A stretch of DNA of 64,000 nucleotides from Pseudoduganella violaceinigra DSM 15887 (GCF_000425385.1 NZ_AUDI01000019.1:1-64000); one strand, 5' to 3'; positions 26,979 through 36,210 are shown, numbered from the stretch's first letter. Notes: generated from the letters alone by a model not told the origin. Numbers and translations: made by a program.

Positions 26979-27442
26979 GCACTGCCTTCGCGGATCGCCT
27001 GCTGCGACAGGCGGTCCGCGTCGCCATTCCGGTGGCGCGGCACCCAGCGCACATGCACCTGGGCCAGCGCCGCCATCAATTGCCCCACGCGGGCGCGGTG
27101 TTCTTCCAGCGCCTTTGCGCCTGCGGCGGGCGACACCAGCACATCCTGCACCACCACCTGGCTGTCGCCGTAGACCAGCAGCTCGGGCACTTTCAGCTCC
27201 ACCGCTTTTTCCAATGCCGCGATCAAGGCGAGGTATTCGGCGTCGCCGCTGGTGCCGCTGCCTGCGCGGCGGCTGATCTCAACACGCTCGCCGCCGGGCC
27301 CGGACAGCAGCACGCCGATCCCGATGCGGCCGGGGTTGGGATGGGCGGAGCCGTCGAACCATGCATGCCATGCGGCGGGTGATGCGGGGGCAAGCTGGCG
27401 CGCGAGTTTTTCGGCGCGGGCCTTTTCTTGTTTTGTTGACAT
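26975..27442 (-). CDS. RNase H-fold protein (type I, short)
   Basis: About 155 residues. The fold's acidic residues are in place: [20 protein letters not shown] (first Asp), [16 protein letters not shown] (Glu), [12 protein letters not shown] (Asp), and [15 protein letters not shown] (last Asp). The NPGRIGIG and [11 protein letters not shown] versions are those of the RNH-like proteins found beside, not replacing, rnhA. It should cut RNA in RNA-DNA hybrids or act in an unknown nuclease role. The ATG at 27442 begins MSTKQEKAR; a TTG six codons upstream is possible. Ends four bases inside the convergent receptor gene. Confidence 0.85.
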   Translation of the reverse strand: MSTKQEKARAEKLARQLAPASPAAWHAWFDGSAHPNPGRIGIGVLLSGPGGERVEISRRAGSGTSGDAEYLALIAALEKAVELKVPELLVYGDSQVVVQDVLVSPAAGAKALEEHRARVGQLMAALAQVHVRWVPRHRNGDADRLSQQAIREGSA

Positions 27443-27587
27443 GAATGAATATGGCCGCAACAGGTGCCGGATTGGTTTTCCTCTACTTTAACAGGTGACT
27501 GTGACCCTCGCTGCGCGCGTAGGGCGCAGTGCCGCCTGGGCCGCGCAGCGGGCGAACGCTGCCGCAGGCCAGGCGGCCATGACGCCG

Positions 27588-28136
27588 TCAGCGGCGGTGG
27601 GGATTGTCCGGGCGGCGGTCGTAGCGGTTCGGAACGCCGTCGCCGTCGCGGTCCCTGTCATAGCGGTTCGGGATGCCGTCGTTGTCGCGGTCGCGGTCAT
27701 AGCGGTCCGGGATGCCGTCATGGTCGCGGTCCCGGTGGCGGCCGCGGTCGTGGTAATAATATTCGCGGCTTGGCTCGCGGTAGATGTAGTTCGGGCCCTG
27801 GACGTAGTGGGAGCGGTTGTCGTAGACGGCCCAGCCGCCTTCGCGCCACCCCCAGCCGTTCCCGGTATGCACCCATTCGGACGGCGTGTAGCGGTAGCCC
27901 GGACGTTCCTGCAGCCAGTGGCCGCCCACCCAGACGTGGCGGTAGCCATCCCAGCGCCAGACACCCGGCGCCCACACATAGCCGTAGCGCGGCGGCGGTA
28001 CGCTTTCAAAACGCAGTGGTGGAGGAGCATTGCCGATGACGACGCTGAAGTCCACCTGGGCCATTGCGGCGCTTGGCGCGAATGCAGCCATGCCAATGGC
28101 CAGGGCGGCTGCAGCGATGAGTTTCGATTTGATCAT
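27588..28136 (-). CDS. WXXGXW-repeat protein with aspartate-rich tandem repeats
   Basis: 182 residues. Signal peptide (LIAAAALAIGMAAFAPSAAMA), then GYVWAPGVWRWDGYRHVWV and VGGHWLQERPGYRYTPSEWV, the tryptophan repeats shared with the 12966-13340 paralogue. The C-terminal 50 residues contain three 13-residue repeats of the type YDRDRDxDGIPxR, a thrombospondin type 3-like calcium-binding pattern; at DNA level these are 39-bp repeats (about 27603-27730). Function unknown, envelope location inferred. Good GGAGAT ribosome site. Confidence 0.85.
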   Translation of the reverse strand: MIKSKLIAAAALAIGMAAFAPSAAMAQVDFSVVIGNAPPPLRFESVPPPRYGYVWAPGVWRWDGYRHVWVGGHWLQERPGYRYTPSEWVHTGNGWGWREGGWAVYDNRSHYVQGPNYIYREPSREYYYHDRGRHRDRDHDGIPDRYDRDRDNDGIPNRYDRDRDGDGVPNRYDRRPDNPHRR

Positions 28137-28243
28137 GGCTAATCTCCGGTTGGTATTGCGCTGAGTTCAATATAGCAAGCGCACGGCTGGGAATAAAAGC
28201 CTGATTCAGTTTCTTACAAATCCCGCAGGGACGTAACAATTGC

Positions 28244-28489
28244 TCAAATATTGCCGGGAATTGAGGCCTTGCGTTCCGCTGCCAGCGATGCCTGTTTTTC
28301 CTCCTGGCTCATGCGTTGGGCGGCGACCACCACCAGCGGCACTGCCTGCGCGGCGGGGGCTGCAACGGCAACGGCAACGGCAGGGCGGGCCGGCGTTTCG
28401 GACGTGCTGCGGTCATAGACGAAATTGGCGGCGCAGGCCAGGCCGATGGCGGCGATGAAAATGGCTTCGAAATTACGCAGTGCTTGCAT
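28244..28489 (-). CDS. Small secreted or membrane-anchored protein, unknown
   Basis: 81 residues from an ATG with a GGAGCAC site. An N-terminal hydrophobic segment (IFIAAIGLACAANFV) is followed by an alanine/valine/proline linker and a charged helical tail (RMSQEEKQASLAAERK). It resembles small exported proteins seen near the start of many Massilia-group operons, but I cannot name a family. It is divergent from the SPFH gene. Confidence 0.5.
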   Translation of the reverse strand: MQALRNFEAIFIAAIGLACAANFVYDRSTSETPARPAVAVAVAAPAAQAVPLVVVAAQRMSQEEKQASLAAERKASIPGNI

Positions 28490-28686
28490 GATGTGCTCCG
28501 GTTGATGACTTCCCATGGGCACACTGTAGCCCTGGCGGCGGCCGGCAGCTATCGCCATGCGATGAGGGGTCGAATTCGCGGCACGAAATGCAAAAACGAC
28601 AGCGCTGAAGGGTGAAAAGAGGGCTAATCCGCCTTCAGTCGTGACGAATGGATGGGCAGCTCCTGTGCCAAGATAAGGAGGCGTGT

Positions 28687-28714
28687 ATTGGGTGCATGAT
28701 GCCCCTGTTACAAT
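28687..28714 (+). promoter_or_regulatory. Candidate sigma-70 promoter for the SPFH-kinase operon
   Basis: ATTGGG at 28687-28692 and TACAAT at 28709-28714 are separated by 16 bases, giving a predicted start near 28721 and a 25-base leader carrying the GAGGAG ribosome site of the gene at 28746. The -10 box is good, the -35 poor. Confidence 0.35.
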
Positions 28715-28745
28715 CTAAGGCGCTGGCTCAGACGAGGAGTGGGAA

Positions 28746-30935
28746 ATGTTCAAGATGTTTGGTTTTGGCGGCGTGAAGTGTCCGCGATGCGAGCACCGCA
28801 ACGGCGACAGTTCCGGCTACTGCAACCAGTGCGGCTTGAGCCTGGGCGCCCCGCACAGTGAACCGGTGCTGCGCGAGAACCGCTGGATTCCCGCCAACGA
28901 TGAGCTGGCGGTGTATTTTGGCATGCGCCAGCTGTCGGGCATCTTCACCAAGACTTTGCGCGTCCCGGCCTCCACCCGCGCTTACATTCTGCAGGGCGAC
29001 AGCGCCACCGAAGTGCCGCCGGGCGACTACGAACTGGAAGGCTTCTTTACGCGGCTGGCCAATCTGTTGCGGGACCAGCAGGGCGAAATCCTGATCACCC
29101 GCACTACGCCGCTGCCGGTGGAGTTCAATTTCACCGACCTGCATAGCGCCGAATCGCTCAAGCTGGCGGCACGCTTCACCGTCGCGCTGCAAGTGGAGGA
29201 TGTGCCAGCCTTTGCCCGGCATTTCATGACGGTGCCCGGTAGCGTTACCACACTCCAGCTGCATGAGCTGCTGGCGCCCTCCGTGCGCCAGGTCGCCGCC
29301 GAATTCCTGGGCAGCCGCCCGATTCGCGACATGGCCAGTTCCACGGTATTGCGCGAACAGCTGAATGAACGCCTGCATAACGCCTTGCGCCAGCGCCTGG
29401 CCGAATTCGGGCTGGCCGTGGAGCGGGTGGAGGTGCTGGCCCTGCGCCATGACAAATACGACGACAACCGGGAGCGCGTGGGCAGCCTGTTCCTGATCGC
29501 CGATGAACGCCAGGCGCAGCTGGAGCACGTCAAGCAGATCGACAAGCTGTATGACGAGGAGGAATGGCAGGCCATCTGGCGCCAGGAGCAGAAAATGCGC
29601 ACTGATTACCGCAAGGCGGAACTGAAGGCGGAGGCGGAAGAGCAGATGCAGGGGATCCGCGGGCGCGAGATCGACCTGTACGGCCGCATCGCCGAGGCCA
29701 AGTCGCGCAAGCAGGCGTTCGATTTTGGTGCGGGGATGGCCCTGGCCGACCTGGAGCACGAACTGGCGCGCCACAAAACCTTGCATACCGGCGAAGCGGC
29801 CCAATGGGAGCAGGTGCGCCGTCTGGCACAGATCCGGATGCGCACCGAAATGGAGCTGGCGCAGCAAGCCGGCCTGGAAGAAAAAGCACTGGCCAAGCAG
29901 CGCTTCTCGCACCAGATCTACCAGCAGCAGCTGCGGTACCGGATCGAGCAGGCGCTGGCCATCGAAGACGAGGAATACCGCCGCAATCAGCTGCAGTTCC
30001 TGCGCCGGGCCGAAACCGACGCCAAGCAGCGCGAGGCTGAGATCGAAGCCGAGCATCACCGCGCGAAATTCCAGGGCATCGCCCTGGCCAACGCGGCGCG
30101 GCACCGCGAGGCGGAACGCATCGCCGAGTGGGAAGAAGGGCTGCACCTGGCCCGCAAGCGCGAGATGGCGCGCGGCGAAGAGGCGAAAGACGCCGGCGCG
30201 CGCGTCCAGGTTGCCGAGATCAGCGCCAAGATGGATGAGCTCAAGCGCAGCGGCGCCAGTGCCGAATCCATCGACCAGTATGAAAAACTGCTGCGCACCA
30301 TTGAATCGGACGGCGTGCAGCAGCGCCAGACGCAAGGCCTGGCGCGCCAGGCCATGCTGGACCAGGTGGCGGTGGAAGAGCAGCGCCTGGAGCTGAAATT
30401 GCGCGACCAGGAGGCGCAGTGGCAGCAAGCGCTGAAGAAAATGGAAGTGGAGCGCGACGAGCGTTTCCAGCGCTGGAAGGTCGAATACGGCAGCATGGTG
30501 GCGCAGCAGCAGCATACCGCCAACATGGCGCGCATCGATATCGAGCGGCTCGAATCGATCGGCCGCATGAGCGATACTGCGAAAATCGCCCTGGCGGCGA
30601 CGCCCAATGCCGAAGCGCTGTCGCGGCTGATGCGCCAGCAGGCGCAGTCCGCGATGTCGCCCGAGCAGCTGCAGGCGCTGGCCGCCGTGGTGGCGGCCGA
30701 AAACAGCATTACTCCCGCCGAGGCGTTGCGGCTGGCGCGCGAGGAAGTGCGCGATGAACGGTCATACCGCGACAGCGCGGGCGACAAGGAAAGGCAGCAC
30801 CAGCTTGACCTGCTGCGGGCGCAAGCCAGCGTGGGAGCGGTGACGGCGCAGCGCTGCCCGAACGGCCATAGCGTGCCGACCGATTGCGGCGACGCCAAAT
30901 TCTGTCCGGAATGCGGGGCGCCGTTAGCGAGGTAA
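28746..30935 (+). CDS. SPFH/band-7 protein with N- and C-terminal zinc ribbons
   Basis: 729 residues. A zinc ribbon opens the protein (CPRC at 12-15 and CNQC at 26-29). Residues about 45-255 look like an SPFH domain (LARHF-type strands, then RQVAAEFLGSRPIRDM and LNERLHNALRQRLAEFGLAVERVEVLAL, the signature helix-strand end). Residues about 255-620 are a long charged coiled coil, and a second zinc ribbon ends it (C704, C714, then CPEC at 720-723). No transmembrane helix is visible. SPFH proteins build oligomeric platforms. The kinase gene follows after 13 bases, so the pair is an operon. Confidence 0.8.
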   Translation: MFKMFGFGGVKCPRCEHRNGDSSGYCNQCGLSLGAPHSEPVLRENRWIPANDELAVYFGMRQLSGIFTKTLRVPASTRAYILQGDSATEVPPGDYELEGFFTRLANLLRDQQGEILITRTTPLPVEFNFTDLHSAESLKLAARFTVALQVEDVPAFARHFMTVPGSVTTLQLHELLAPSVRQVAAEFLGSRPIRDMASSTVLREQLNERLHNALRQRLAEFGLAVERVEVLALRHDKYDDNRERVGSLFLIADERQAQLEHVKQIDKLYDEEEWQAIWRQEQKMRTDYRKAELKAEAEEQMQGIRGREIDLYGRIAEAKSRKQAFDFGAGMALADLEHELARHKTLHTGEAAQWEQVRRLAQIRMRTEMELAQQAGLEEKALAKQRFSHQIYQQQLRYRIEQALAIEDEEYRRNQLQFLRRAETDAKQREAEIEAEHHRAKFQGIALANAARHREAERIAEWEEGLHLARKREMARGEEAKDAGARVQVAEISAKMDELKRSGASAESIDQYEKLLRTIESDGVQQRQTQGLARQAMLDQVAVEEQRLELKLRDQEAQWQQALKKMEVERDERFQRWKVEYGSMVAQQQHTANMARIDIERLESIGRMSDTAKIALAATPNAEALSRLMRQQAQSAMSPEQLQALAAVVAAENSITPAEALRLAREEVRDERSYRDSAGDKERQHQLDLLRAQASVGAVTAQRCPNGHSVPTDCGDAKFCPECGAPLAR

Positions 30936-30948
30936 AGCACAAGAAGAG

Positions 30949-33264
30949 ATGCAGACAGCCCGAGACAAGATCCGCGAACTGCGTGCCCTGCACGACGATG
31001 GCCTGTTAAGCCTGCAAGAGTTCGACCGCCGCAAGAATGCCATCCTGGATGCGGAATATGCGCCGCCGGGAGGAGCGCCGGCGCCCATCGCCATCCCGCG
31101 CAAGGGCACCGAACTTGGCCTGATGGCCGGGCAGGAGATCGGTCCGCACAACCGCCGCTACCGCCTGGAACGCCTGATCGGCATGGGCGGCATGGGCCAG
31201 GTGTGGCAGGCCACCGACCTGGCGACCCATGCGGAGCTGGGACACAGTGCCGTGGTGGCGTTGAAGATCCTGCCGCCGCAATTGACGCAAAGCCCGGTGC
31301 ACGCCAAGCTGCTGATCGAGGAGGCCACCCAGGCACGCCGCCTGGCGCACGACAATATCGTGCGGGTCTACGAGTGGGCGCAGGATCCGGCCACGTCCAG
31401 TTATTTCATCATCATGGAATGCCTGGAAGGACAGGACCTGGACGCCTGGCTGGAGGAGCACGGCAAGGCCACCCCGGCCCAGGTTGAGCGCATGCTGCGG
31501 CCGGTGGCGGCGGCGCTGCAATACGCCTGGGACAAGCACGGCCTGGTACACCGCGACCTCAAGCCCGGCAATGTATTCCTGACCAAGGCCGGCGAGATCA
31601 AGCTGCTGGACTTCGGCATCGCCTCGCGCGTACGCAGCACCGGCACCGACCTCGGTCTGGCAACCCCGAATGCCGGTACCGCCGGCTACCGCGCACCGGA
31701 AGCGGGTACCGGCCAGTCCGTGCCTCGTCCGCAGGTCGATGTCTATGCGGTGGCGGTCATGATTTACCAAATGCTGGAGGGGCGCCTGCCGTTCGATGGG
31801 CAGGCCACCGCGCAGCTTGAGCCGTCCCGGCCCGCATCGCTCAACGCGCAGCAATGGGAAGTATTGAAGGGCGGCTTTGCCAACCGGGCCGCCGAACGGC
31901 CCGAGTCGGTGGACGCCCTGCTGGATGCCTTGAAGCAGGCTGCCGAGCCGAACGCCGAGGAGGCCGCGCAGCGCGAGGCGTCCCGCCAGGCCGAACGCGC
32001 GGCGCTGGCGGGGCAGGAGCGCGAGTCGCGCGCCGCACGGGAAGCGCGCAGCCGGGCCGAGGCCATATCGCGCGCCGAGGAAGAAGAACAGCGCCGGCGC
32101 AAGGAAGCGGAGCTGGCCGCCCGCCTGAAGGCCGAAACCCTGGCCGCCGCCCAGGAAAAGGCCCGGCAGGAGCAGTTGCGCCGGGAACAGGAGAAGCAGC
32201 GCAAGCAGCAGGCGGAGCAAGAGGCGCGCGAGCGCAAGGAGAGCCTGCGCCAGCAATTGATCGCCCGGCGCGACGCGGACGCGCTGAAGGCGCGCCAGGC
32301 CGAGGAAGAACACCAGCGCAAGCTGGCGCAATACAAGGCGGAAGCCGCCTACCGCGCCGAACAGGAGCGCCACCGCAAGGAACAGGCCGCGCGCAAGGCG
32401 GCCGAACTGGCGGCCCTGCTGCCGTCATCGCAAAGCCCGGTGGCCGATGCCGAGGGGGTGCTGCGCGATAAATTTGTCGACGGCAGCGGCGTGGGCCCCG
32501 ACCTGGTCCTGATCCCCACCGGCCGCTTCCAGATGGGGTCAAACGATCATGAGCACAAGCTGGCCGAGAAAGCGGGCGCCCAGAAGACCTGGCTGGACCG
32601 CGAACTGCCGGCGCACTGGGTCGGCATCGAACAATCGTTCGCGCTGGGCCGCTACCCTGTGACGGTGGGCGAGTGGCGCGCTTTCGTCAAGGCGACCGGC
32701 TGGGAATCGAAGCTGGATGTGGACTGGCAGCAGCCGGGCTTTGTCCAGGACGAGCGTCACCCCGTGGTGTGCGTGAGCTGGCATGACGTCCAGCTTTACC
32801 TGCAGTGGCTGAGCGAAAAGACCGGCCAGGAGTACCGCCTGCCCAGCGAAGCGGAATGGGAATACGCCTGCCGGGCCGGCAGCCGCGCCGCGTTCAGTTT
32901 CGGCGACGAGATCACGCCGGAACACGCCAACTACGACGGTCAATTCACTTACAACAATGGGCCCAAAGGCCGCAGCCGCGGCGGCACCACGCGCGTCGGC
33001 AGCTACCAGCCCAATGCCTGGGGACTGTTCGACATGCATGGCAATGTGTGGGAATGGACGCAGGATCCGGTGCATGACAACTACCTTGGCGCACCGATCG
33101 ACGGCAGCGCCTGGGAACAGGGGGGCGACCAGGCGCGCCGCGTGCTGCGCGGCGGCGCATGGCTCTATCAGCCGCGCTATCTGCGCGCCGCGCTGCGTAA
33201 CGGCTACTCGGCCCTGCTGGCAAACGACGTGGTGGGCTTCCGCGTCGCGCGCAAGTTGGTGTAA
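30949..33264 (+). CDS. SHOCT-Ser/Thr kinase-coiled coil-FGE-like fusion protein
   Basis: 771 residues. Domains in order: a SHOCT-like helix pair (1-38, LRALHDDGLLSLQEFDRRK); a Hanks-type kinase about 70-325 with glycine loop GMGGMGQVW, VALKIL lysine, HRDLKPGNVFL catalytic loop and DFGIA; a Glu/Arg/Ala coiled coil about 335-485; and a sulfatase-modifying-factor (FGE-like) domain about 510-771 with IPTGRFQMGS, RLPSEAEWEYACRAG, GNVWEWTQD and RRVLRGGAW. The paired catalytic cysteines near the FGE C-terminus are replaced (ALRNGYSALLANDVVGFRVA), so this domain probably binds rather than oxidises. No transmembrane segment is visible. Confidence 0.85.
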   Translation: MQTARDKIRELRALHDDGLLSLQEFDRRKNAILDAEYAPPGGAPAPIAIPRKGTELGLMAGQEIGPHNRRYRLERLIGMGGMGQVWQATDLATHAELGHSAVVALKILPPQLTQSPVHAKLLIEEATQARRLAHDNIVRVYEWAQDPATSSYFIIMECLEGQDLDAWLEEHGKATPAQVERMLRPVAAALQYAWDKHGLVHRDLKPGNVFLTKAGEIKLLDFGIASRVRSTGTDLGLATPNAGTAGYRAPEAGTGQSVPRPQVDVYAVAVMIYQMLEGRLPFDGQATAQLEPSRPASLNAQQWEVLKGGFANRAAERPESVDALLDALKQAAEPNAEEAAQREASRQAERAALAGQERESRAAREARSRAEAISRAEEEEQRRRKEAELAARLKAETLAAAQEKARQEQLRREQEKQRKQQAEQEARERKESLRQQLIARRDADALKARQAEEEHQRKLAQYKAEAAYRAEQERHRKEQAARKAAELAALLPSSQSPVADAEGVLRDKFVDGSGVGPDLVLIPTGRFQMGSNDHEHKLAEKAGAQKTWLDRELPAHWVGIEQSFALGRYPVTVGEWRAFVKATGWESKLDVDWQQPGFVQDERHPVVCVSWHDVQLYLQWLSEKTGQEYRLPSEAEWEYACRAGSRAAFSFGDEITPEHANYDGQFTYNNGPKGRSRGGTTRVGSYQPNAWGLFDMHGNVWEWTQDPVHDNYLGAPIDGSAWEQGGDQARRVLRGGAWLYQPRYLRAALRNGYSALLANDVVGFRVARKLV

Positions 33265-33296
33265 ATTGCGGTATCGTCAATCAGCAGGGAATCAAC

Positions 33297-33704
33297 ATGA
33301 CCGTAAAAGTAGTCCGCGACCAGTCGCTCCCGATGCGCAGCGTCCTGCACGTGCGCAATCATATCGTCTCCGTCGACGGCACCATTGAAGAAGGCGGCAA
33401 CGATGCCGGCCCTTCGCCGCACGACCTGTACGACGCCGCCATCAGCGCCTGCAAGGCCTTGACCGTGATCTGGTACGCCCGCCGCAAGGGTATTCCCGTC
33501 GAAGACGTGCAGGTAAGCACTGAACGCGATGCCAGCGAAGAGCGCAAGGGCGTCTACCGCCTGGCCGCCACGCTGCACCTGACCGGCGAGCTGAGCGAAG
33601 AGCAGCGCGAAGAATTGCTGGCTGTCTCGCAGAAGTGCCCGGTGCACAAGCTGATGACGGCCGTGACCACCGAAATCACCACCGTACTGGGGCAATCGGC
33701 ATGA
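33297..33704 (+). CDS. OsmC family protein
   Basis: 135 residues. The two redox cysteines of the OsmC/Ohr/YhfA fold are present, in SACKALTVIWYARRKG and SQKCPVHKLM. These proteins reduce organic hydroperoxides, although the YhfA-like branch is less well defined. It starts 32 bp after the kinase gene with an AGGGA site, and its stop overlaps the pirin start (ATGA), so it forms a redox pair with pirin. Confidence 0.88.
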   Translation: MTVKVVRDQSLPMRSVLHVRNHIVSVDGTIEEGGNDAGPSPHDLYDAAISACKALTVIWYARRKGIPVEDVQVSTERDASEERKGVYRLAATLHLTGELSEEQREELLAVSQKCPVHKLMTAVTTEITTVLGQSA

Positions 33705-34582
33705 GCATTGCGCAATCCCTGAAAGGCCATGAAAAAGACCTGGGCGGCGGACTTGTCGTGCGCCGCTACCTGCCGGCCGCCGCCAAACAGGCCGTGGGCC
33801 CGTTCATTTTCTTCGACCATTTCGGCCCGGTCGAGGTACCGGCAAACGCCAACCACGACGTGCGGCCGCATCCGCATATCGGCCTGGCCACCGTGACCTA
33901 CCTGTTCGAAGGTGCGATGGAGCACCGCGACAGCCTGGGCACGCTGCAGCGTATCGAACCTGGCGCCATCAACTGGATGACGGCGGGCCGCGGCATCGTG
34001 CACTCCGAGCGCACCCCGAAGGACCTGGCCGGCGTGCAGCACCGCAAGCACGGCCTGCAGCTGTGGGCCGCGCTGCCCAAGGCGCATGAGGAAGACGCGC
34101 CTTCGTTCTCGCACACGCCTGCCGCCGAGATTCCTGAAACGGAAGTCGACGGCGCCAAGGTGCGCGTGCTGATTGGCTCGGCCTTCGGCAAGACCTCGCC
34201 GGTGAAGACCTTCAGCCGCACACTGTACCTGGATGTCATCCTGAAGGCAGGGCAGCATCTGCCCCTGACTGGTCTTCCGCCGGAAGCGGCCGTGTATCCG
34301 GTCAGCGGCGTGCTGGAGATCGACGGTGAGGCGGTCGCGCCGAACACCATGTCCCTGCTCGATACCTCGGCGGCGCAGCGCGTGAGCGCGCTGGAAGACG
34401 CGCAGTTCGTCATCATCGGCGGTGAGCCGCTGGACGGCCATCGTTTCCTGTTCTGGAATTTCGTCTCGTCCAGCAAGGAGCGCCTGATGCAGGCGGCCGA
34501 CGACTGGGAAGCTCAGCGTTTCGACATGGTACCCGGCGAGACGGAATTCATTCCGCTGCCGAAAAGGCCGGTTTCCACTTAA
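33701..34582 (+). CDS. Pirin family protein
   Basis: 293 residues, bicupin. The metal ligands are visible: RPHPHIGLATVTYLFEG (two His), then GRGIVHSER (His and Glu). Pirins bind iron; some have quercetinase activity and others act as redox-sensitive regulators. The C-terminal cupin (LYLDVILKAGQHLPL, AAVYPVSGVLEIDG) is intact. Coupled to the OsmC gene by a four-base overlap. Its 3' end overlaps the convergent FHA gene by four bases. Confidence 0.92.
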   Translation: MSIAQSLKGHEKDLGGGLVVRRYLPAAAKQAVGPFIFFDHFGPVEVPANANHDVRPHPHIGLATVTYLFEGAMEHRDSLGTLQRIEPGAINWMTAGRGIVHSERTPKDLAGVQHRKHGLQLWAALPKAHEEDAPSFSHTPAAEIPETEVDGAKVRVLIGSAFGKTSPVKTFSRTLYLDVILKAGQHLPLTGLPPEAAVYPVSGVLEIDGEAVAPNTMSLLDTSAAQRVSALEDAQFVIIGGEPLDGHRFLFWNFVSSSKERLMQAADDWEAQRFDMVPGETEFIPLPKRPVST

Positions 34583-36060
34583 GCGGGGGCTTCGGCCGGC
34601 GGCAGGTGCGCGGCGCCGCTGCGCACGATCCAGTGTTCCGGGTAAGGATCGCTGGCGAAGCGGGTGTGGGCCGGAACACGGCTCAGCTTCTCCTGCTTGG
34701 GCGTCGGCGCCAGCGCGGTTTCCTTGCCGGTCAGCTGGTCGATATGCCAGAAGCCGCCCTGGTGGTGCATCAGCAGCGGCAGGCTGGTCGCTTTCGGCAG
34801 GGCATTGTGGCGCGGTAGCGGATAGCCGGGATGGGTGTCCGCCGCCAGCAGCACAAAGCATTCCGCGCGCGCGCCCTCATCGATGCGATGGAGGATCACG
34901 CCATGCGGCATGACGGCGCTGACTTCCAGCAGCACGATGCCCTTGATGCTGGCGCTCATCTCGATTTTCATGCCGGTGCGCAGCGGCGCCGGCTTGTTCT
35001 TGCCCGGCCAGGCGCCGTCCAGCAGCAGGCCGTAGCGCGACACATCCTCGATTTCGAAACCGTTGCGGGTGCGCCGGATCACCGCATGGCGGCCGGACAG
35101 GCGACGCGTCAGTCCCGCGGCGTCGGGACCCTCGGCGCTGAAATGGTGCAGCAGCACGTCGGCTTCCGGCTCGGCCTGTTCAAACCGGCCGAACGATACT
35201 TCCTCCATCGCGAACAGGCGGATATGGCGGCAAGCGCCGTTTTCCGGGGCGGCGTTGATGAAGCTGGCCGCCAGGGTAGGGTGGGGGTGAGACGGGCCGC
35301 CGCGCGGCTGCTCGATTTCGATCAGGTCTTCGTCCCAGGCGATGGTCGAATAGCCGACATCGACCTTGCCGGGCGGCGCGCCCAGGTCGAGGTGGGCGAT
35401 GCCGGCATTGCGCGCCGTGACGTCGATGTCCATCGTGTGGCCGCCCTGGCCCGATACCCGCGCGATGGCGGCATCGTCGGCCATCACGCGCACATTTTTG
35501 TGGGTGCTGAGGAAGGTGCGGTGGATTTCGCTCAGGCTGGCGTCGACCCGCGGCACCAGGATGACAAACGTGCACTCCCACTGGCGCTGCCCAGCGTCGG
35601 CCTTGCTGACGATTTCGGCATGGATCTGGTATTGGCCGTGCTCCTTGCCGCGCGACGAGAATTCCACGAACACGGGGCGCCAGTCGCCATGCACGGAGCG
35701 GATGAACTGCTGTCGCAGCGAGCCATGCGGGATCAGTTCCGCGCGCAGCTGGACCGACAGCTGCGGCGCGCAATCCTGCGGCATGCCGCGCAGCTCCATT
35801 TTCAGGGATTGGCGGCCGCCGGCCGCGCGCGGATCGAAACCGCTGATGTGCAATTGAGGATGAACCCGTGCTGGGGCCGAATAGCCGGCGAGGGGGGCGG
35901 CAGGCGGGCCGCTGCGGGCATCGCGCATGGCGCTCAGCAGGCCGAAACTGTTGTTTTCAGCCTCAGCAGCTGGTTGGGAGTGTCCGCCCGCGCACGCGCT
36001 TTCCCCTGGCATGACCCAGTAGGTGCAATGCGGATGGTCTGGGTTACAGCACTTGTTCAT
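34579..36060 (-). CDS. FHA-domain protein with Cys/His-rich N-terminus
   Basis: 493 residues. The N-terminus is Cys/His-rich (CCNPDHPHC, later CAGGH), probably a small zinc site. A long central region of beta strands follows without a recognised family. At about 310-385 comes an FHA-like phosphothreonine-binding domain: VSFGRFEQAE, RLSGRHAVIRRTRNGFEIED and VSRYGLLLDGAWPG, with the conserved R, S-R-H and N-G. No membrane segment. It lies convergent to the SPFH-kinase-OsmC-pirin run; a phosphothreonine reader next to a Ser/Thr kinase suggests a functional pair, but this is inference. Confidence 0.75.
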   Translation of the reverse strand: MNKCCNPDHPHCTYWVMPGESACAGGHSQPAAEAENNSFGLLSAMRDARSGPPAAPLAGYSAPARVHPQLHISGFDPRAAGGRQSLKMELRGMPQDCAPQLSVQLRAELIPHGSLRQQFIRSVHGDWRPVFVEFSSRGKEHGQYQIHAEIVSKADAGQRQWECTFVILVPRVDASLSEIHRTFLSTHKNVRVMADDAAIARVSGQGGHTMDIDVTARNAGIAHLDLGAPPGKVDVGYSTIAWDEDLIEIEQPRGGPSHPHPTLAASFINAAPENGACRHIRLFAMEEVSFGRFEQAEPEADVLLHHFSAEGPDAAGLTRRLSGRHAVIRRTRNGFEIEDVSRYGLLLDGAWPGKNKPAPLRTGMKIEMSASIKGIVLLEVSAVMPHGVILHRIDEGARAECFVLLAADTHPGYPLPRHNALPKATSLPLLMHHQGGFWHIDQLTGKETALAPTPKQEKLSRVPAHTRFASDPYPEHWIVRSGAAHLPPAEAPA

Positions 36061-36210
36061 GGGAAAACAGTTCTAGGGATAACGCAACTTTACGCGTTTT
36101 TCACCGGCCTTGGCAACCTGGCCTTCCCTTGATCAGCGCTGTTTTTACCCCTGTATTCCCAGTGCGCCAAAAGCGCAACATTTTGATATCGAAATTGCAA
36201 TGATCAAAAC

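Noticed and set aside
27603-27730. CRISPR-like short repeats
   Set aside because: The 39-bp repeats are in frame, without spacers, and encode the aspartate-rich tail; no cas genes in the window.
28728-30515. 595-codon open frame antisense to the SPFH gene
   Set aside because: Antisense shadow of a coiled-coil gene; Leu/His/Gln-rich translation without a family or a ribosome site.
31006-32373. 455-codon open frame antisense to the kinase gene
   Set aside because: Shadow frame; the plus-strand kinase motifs are unambiguous.
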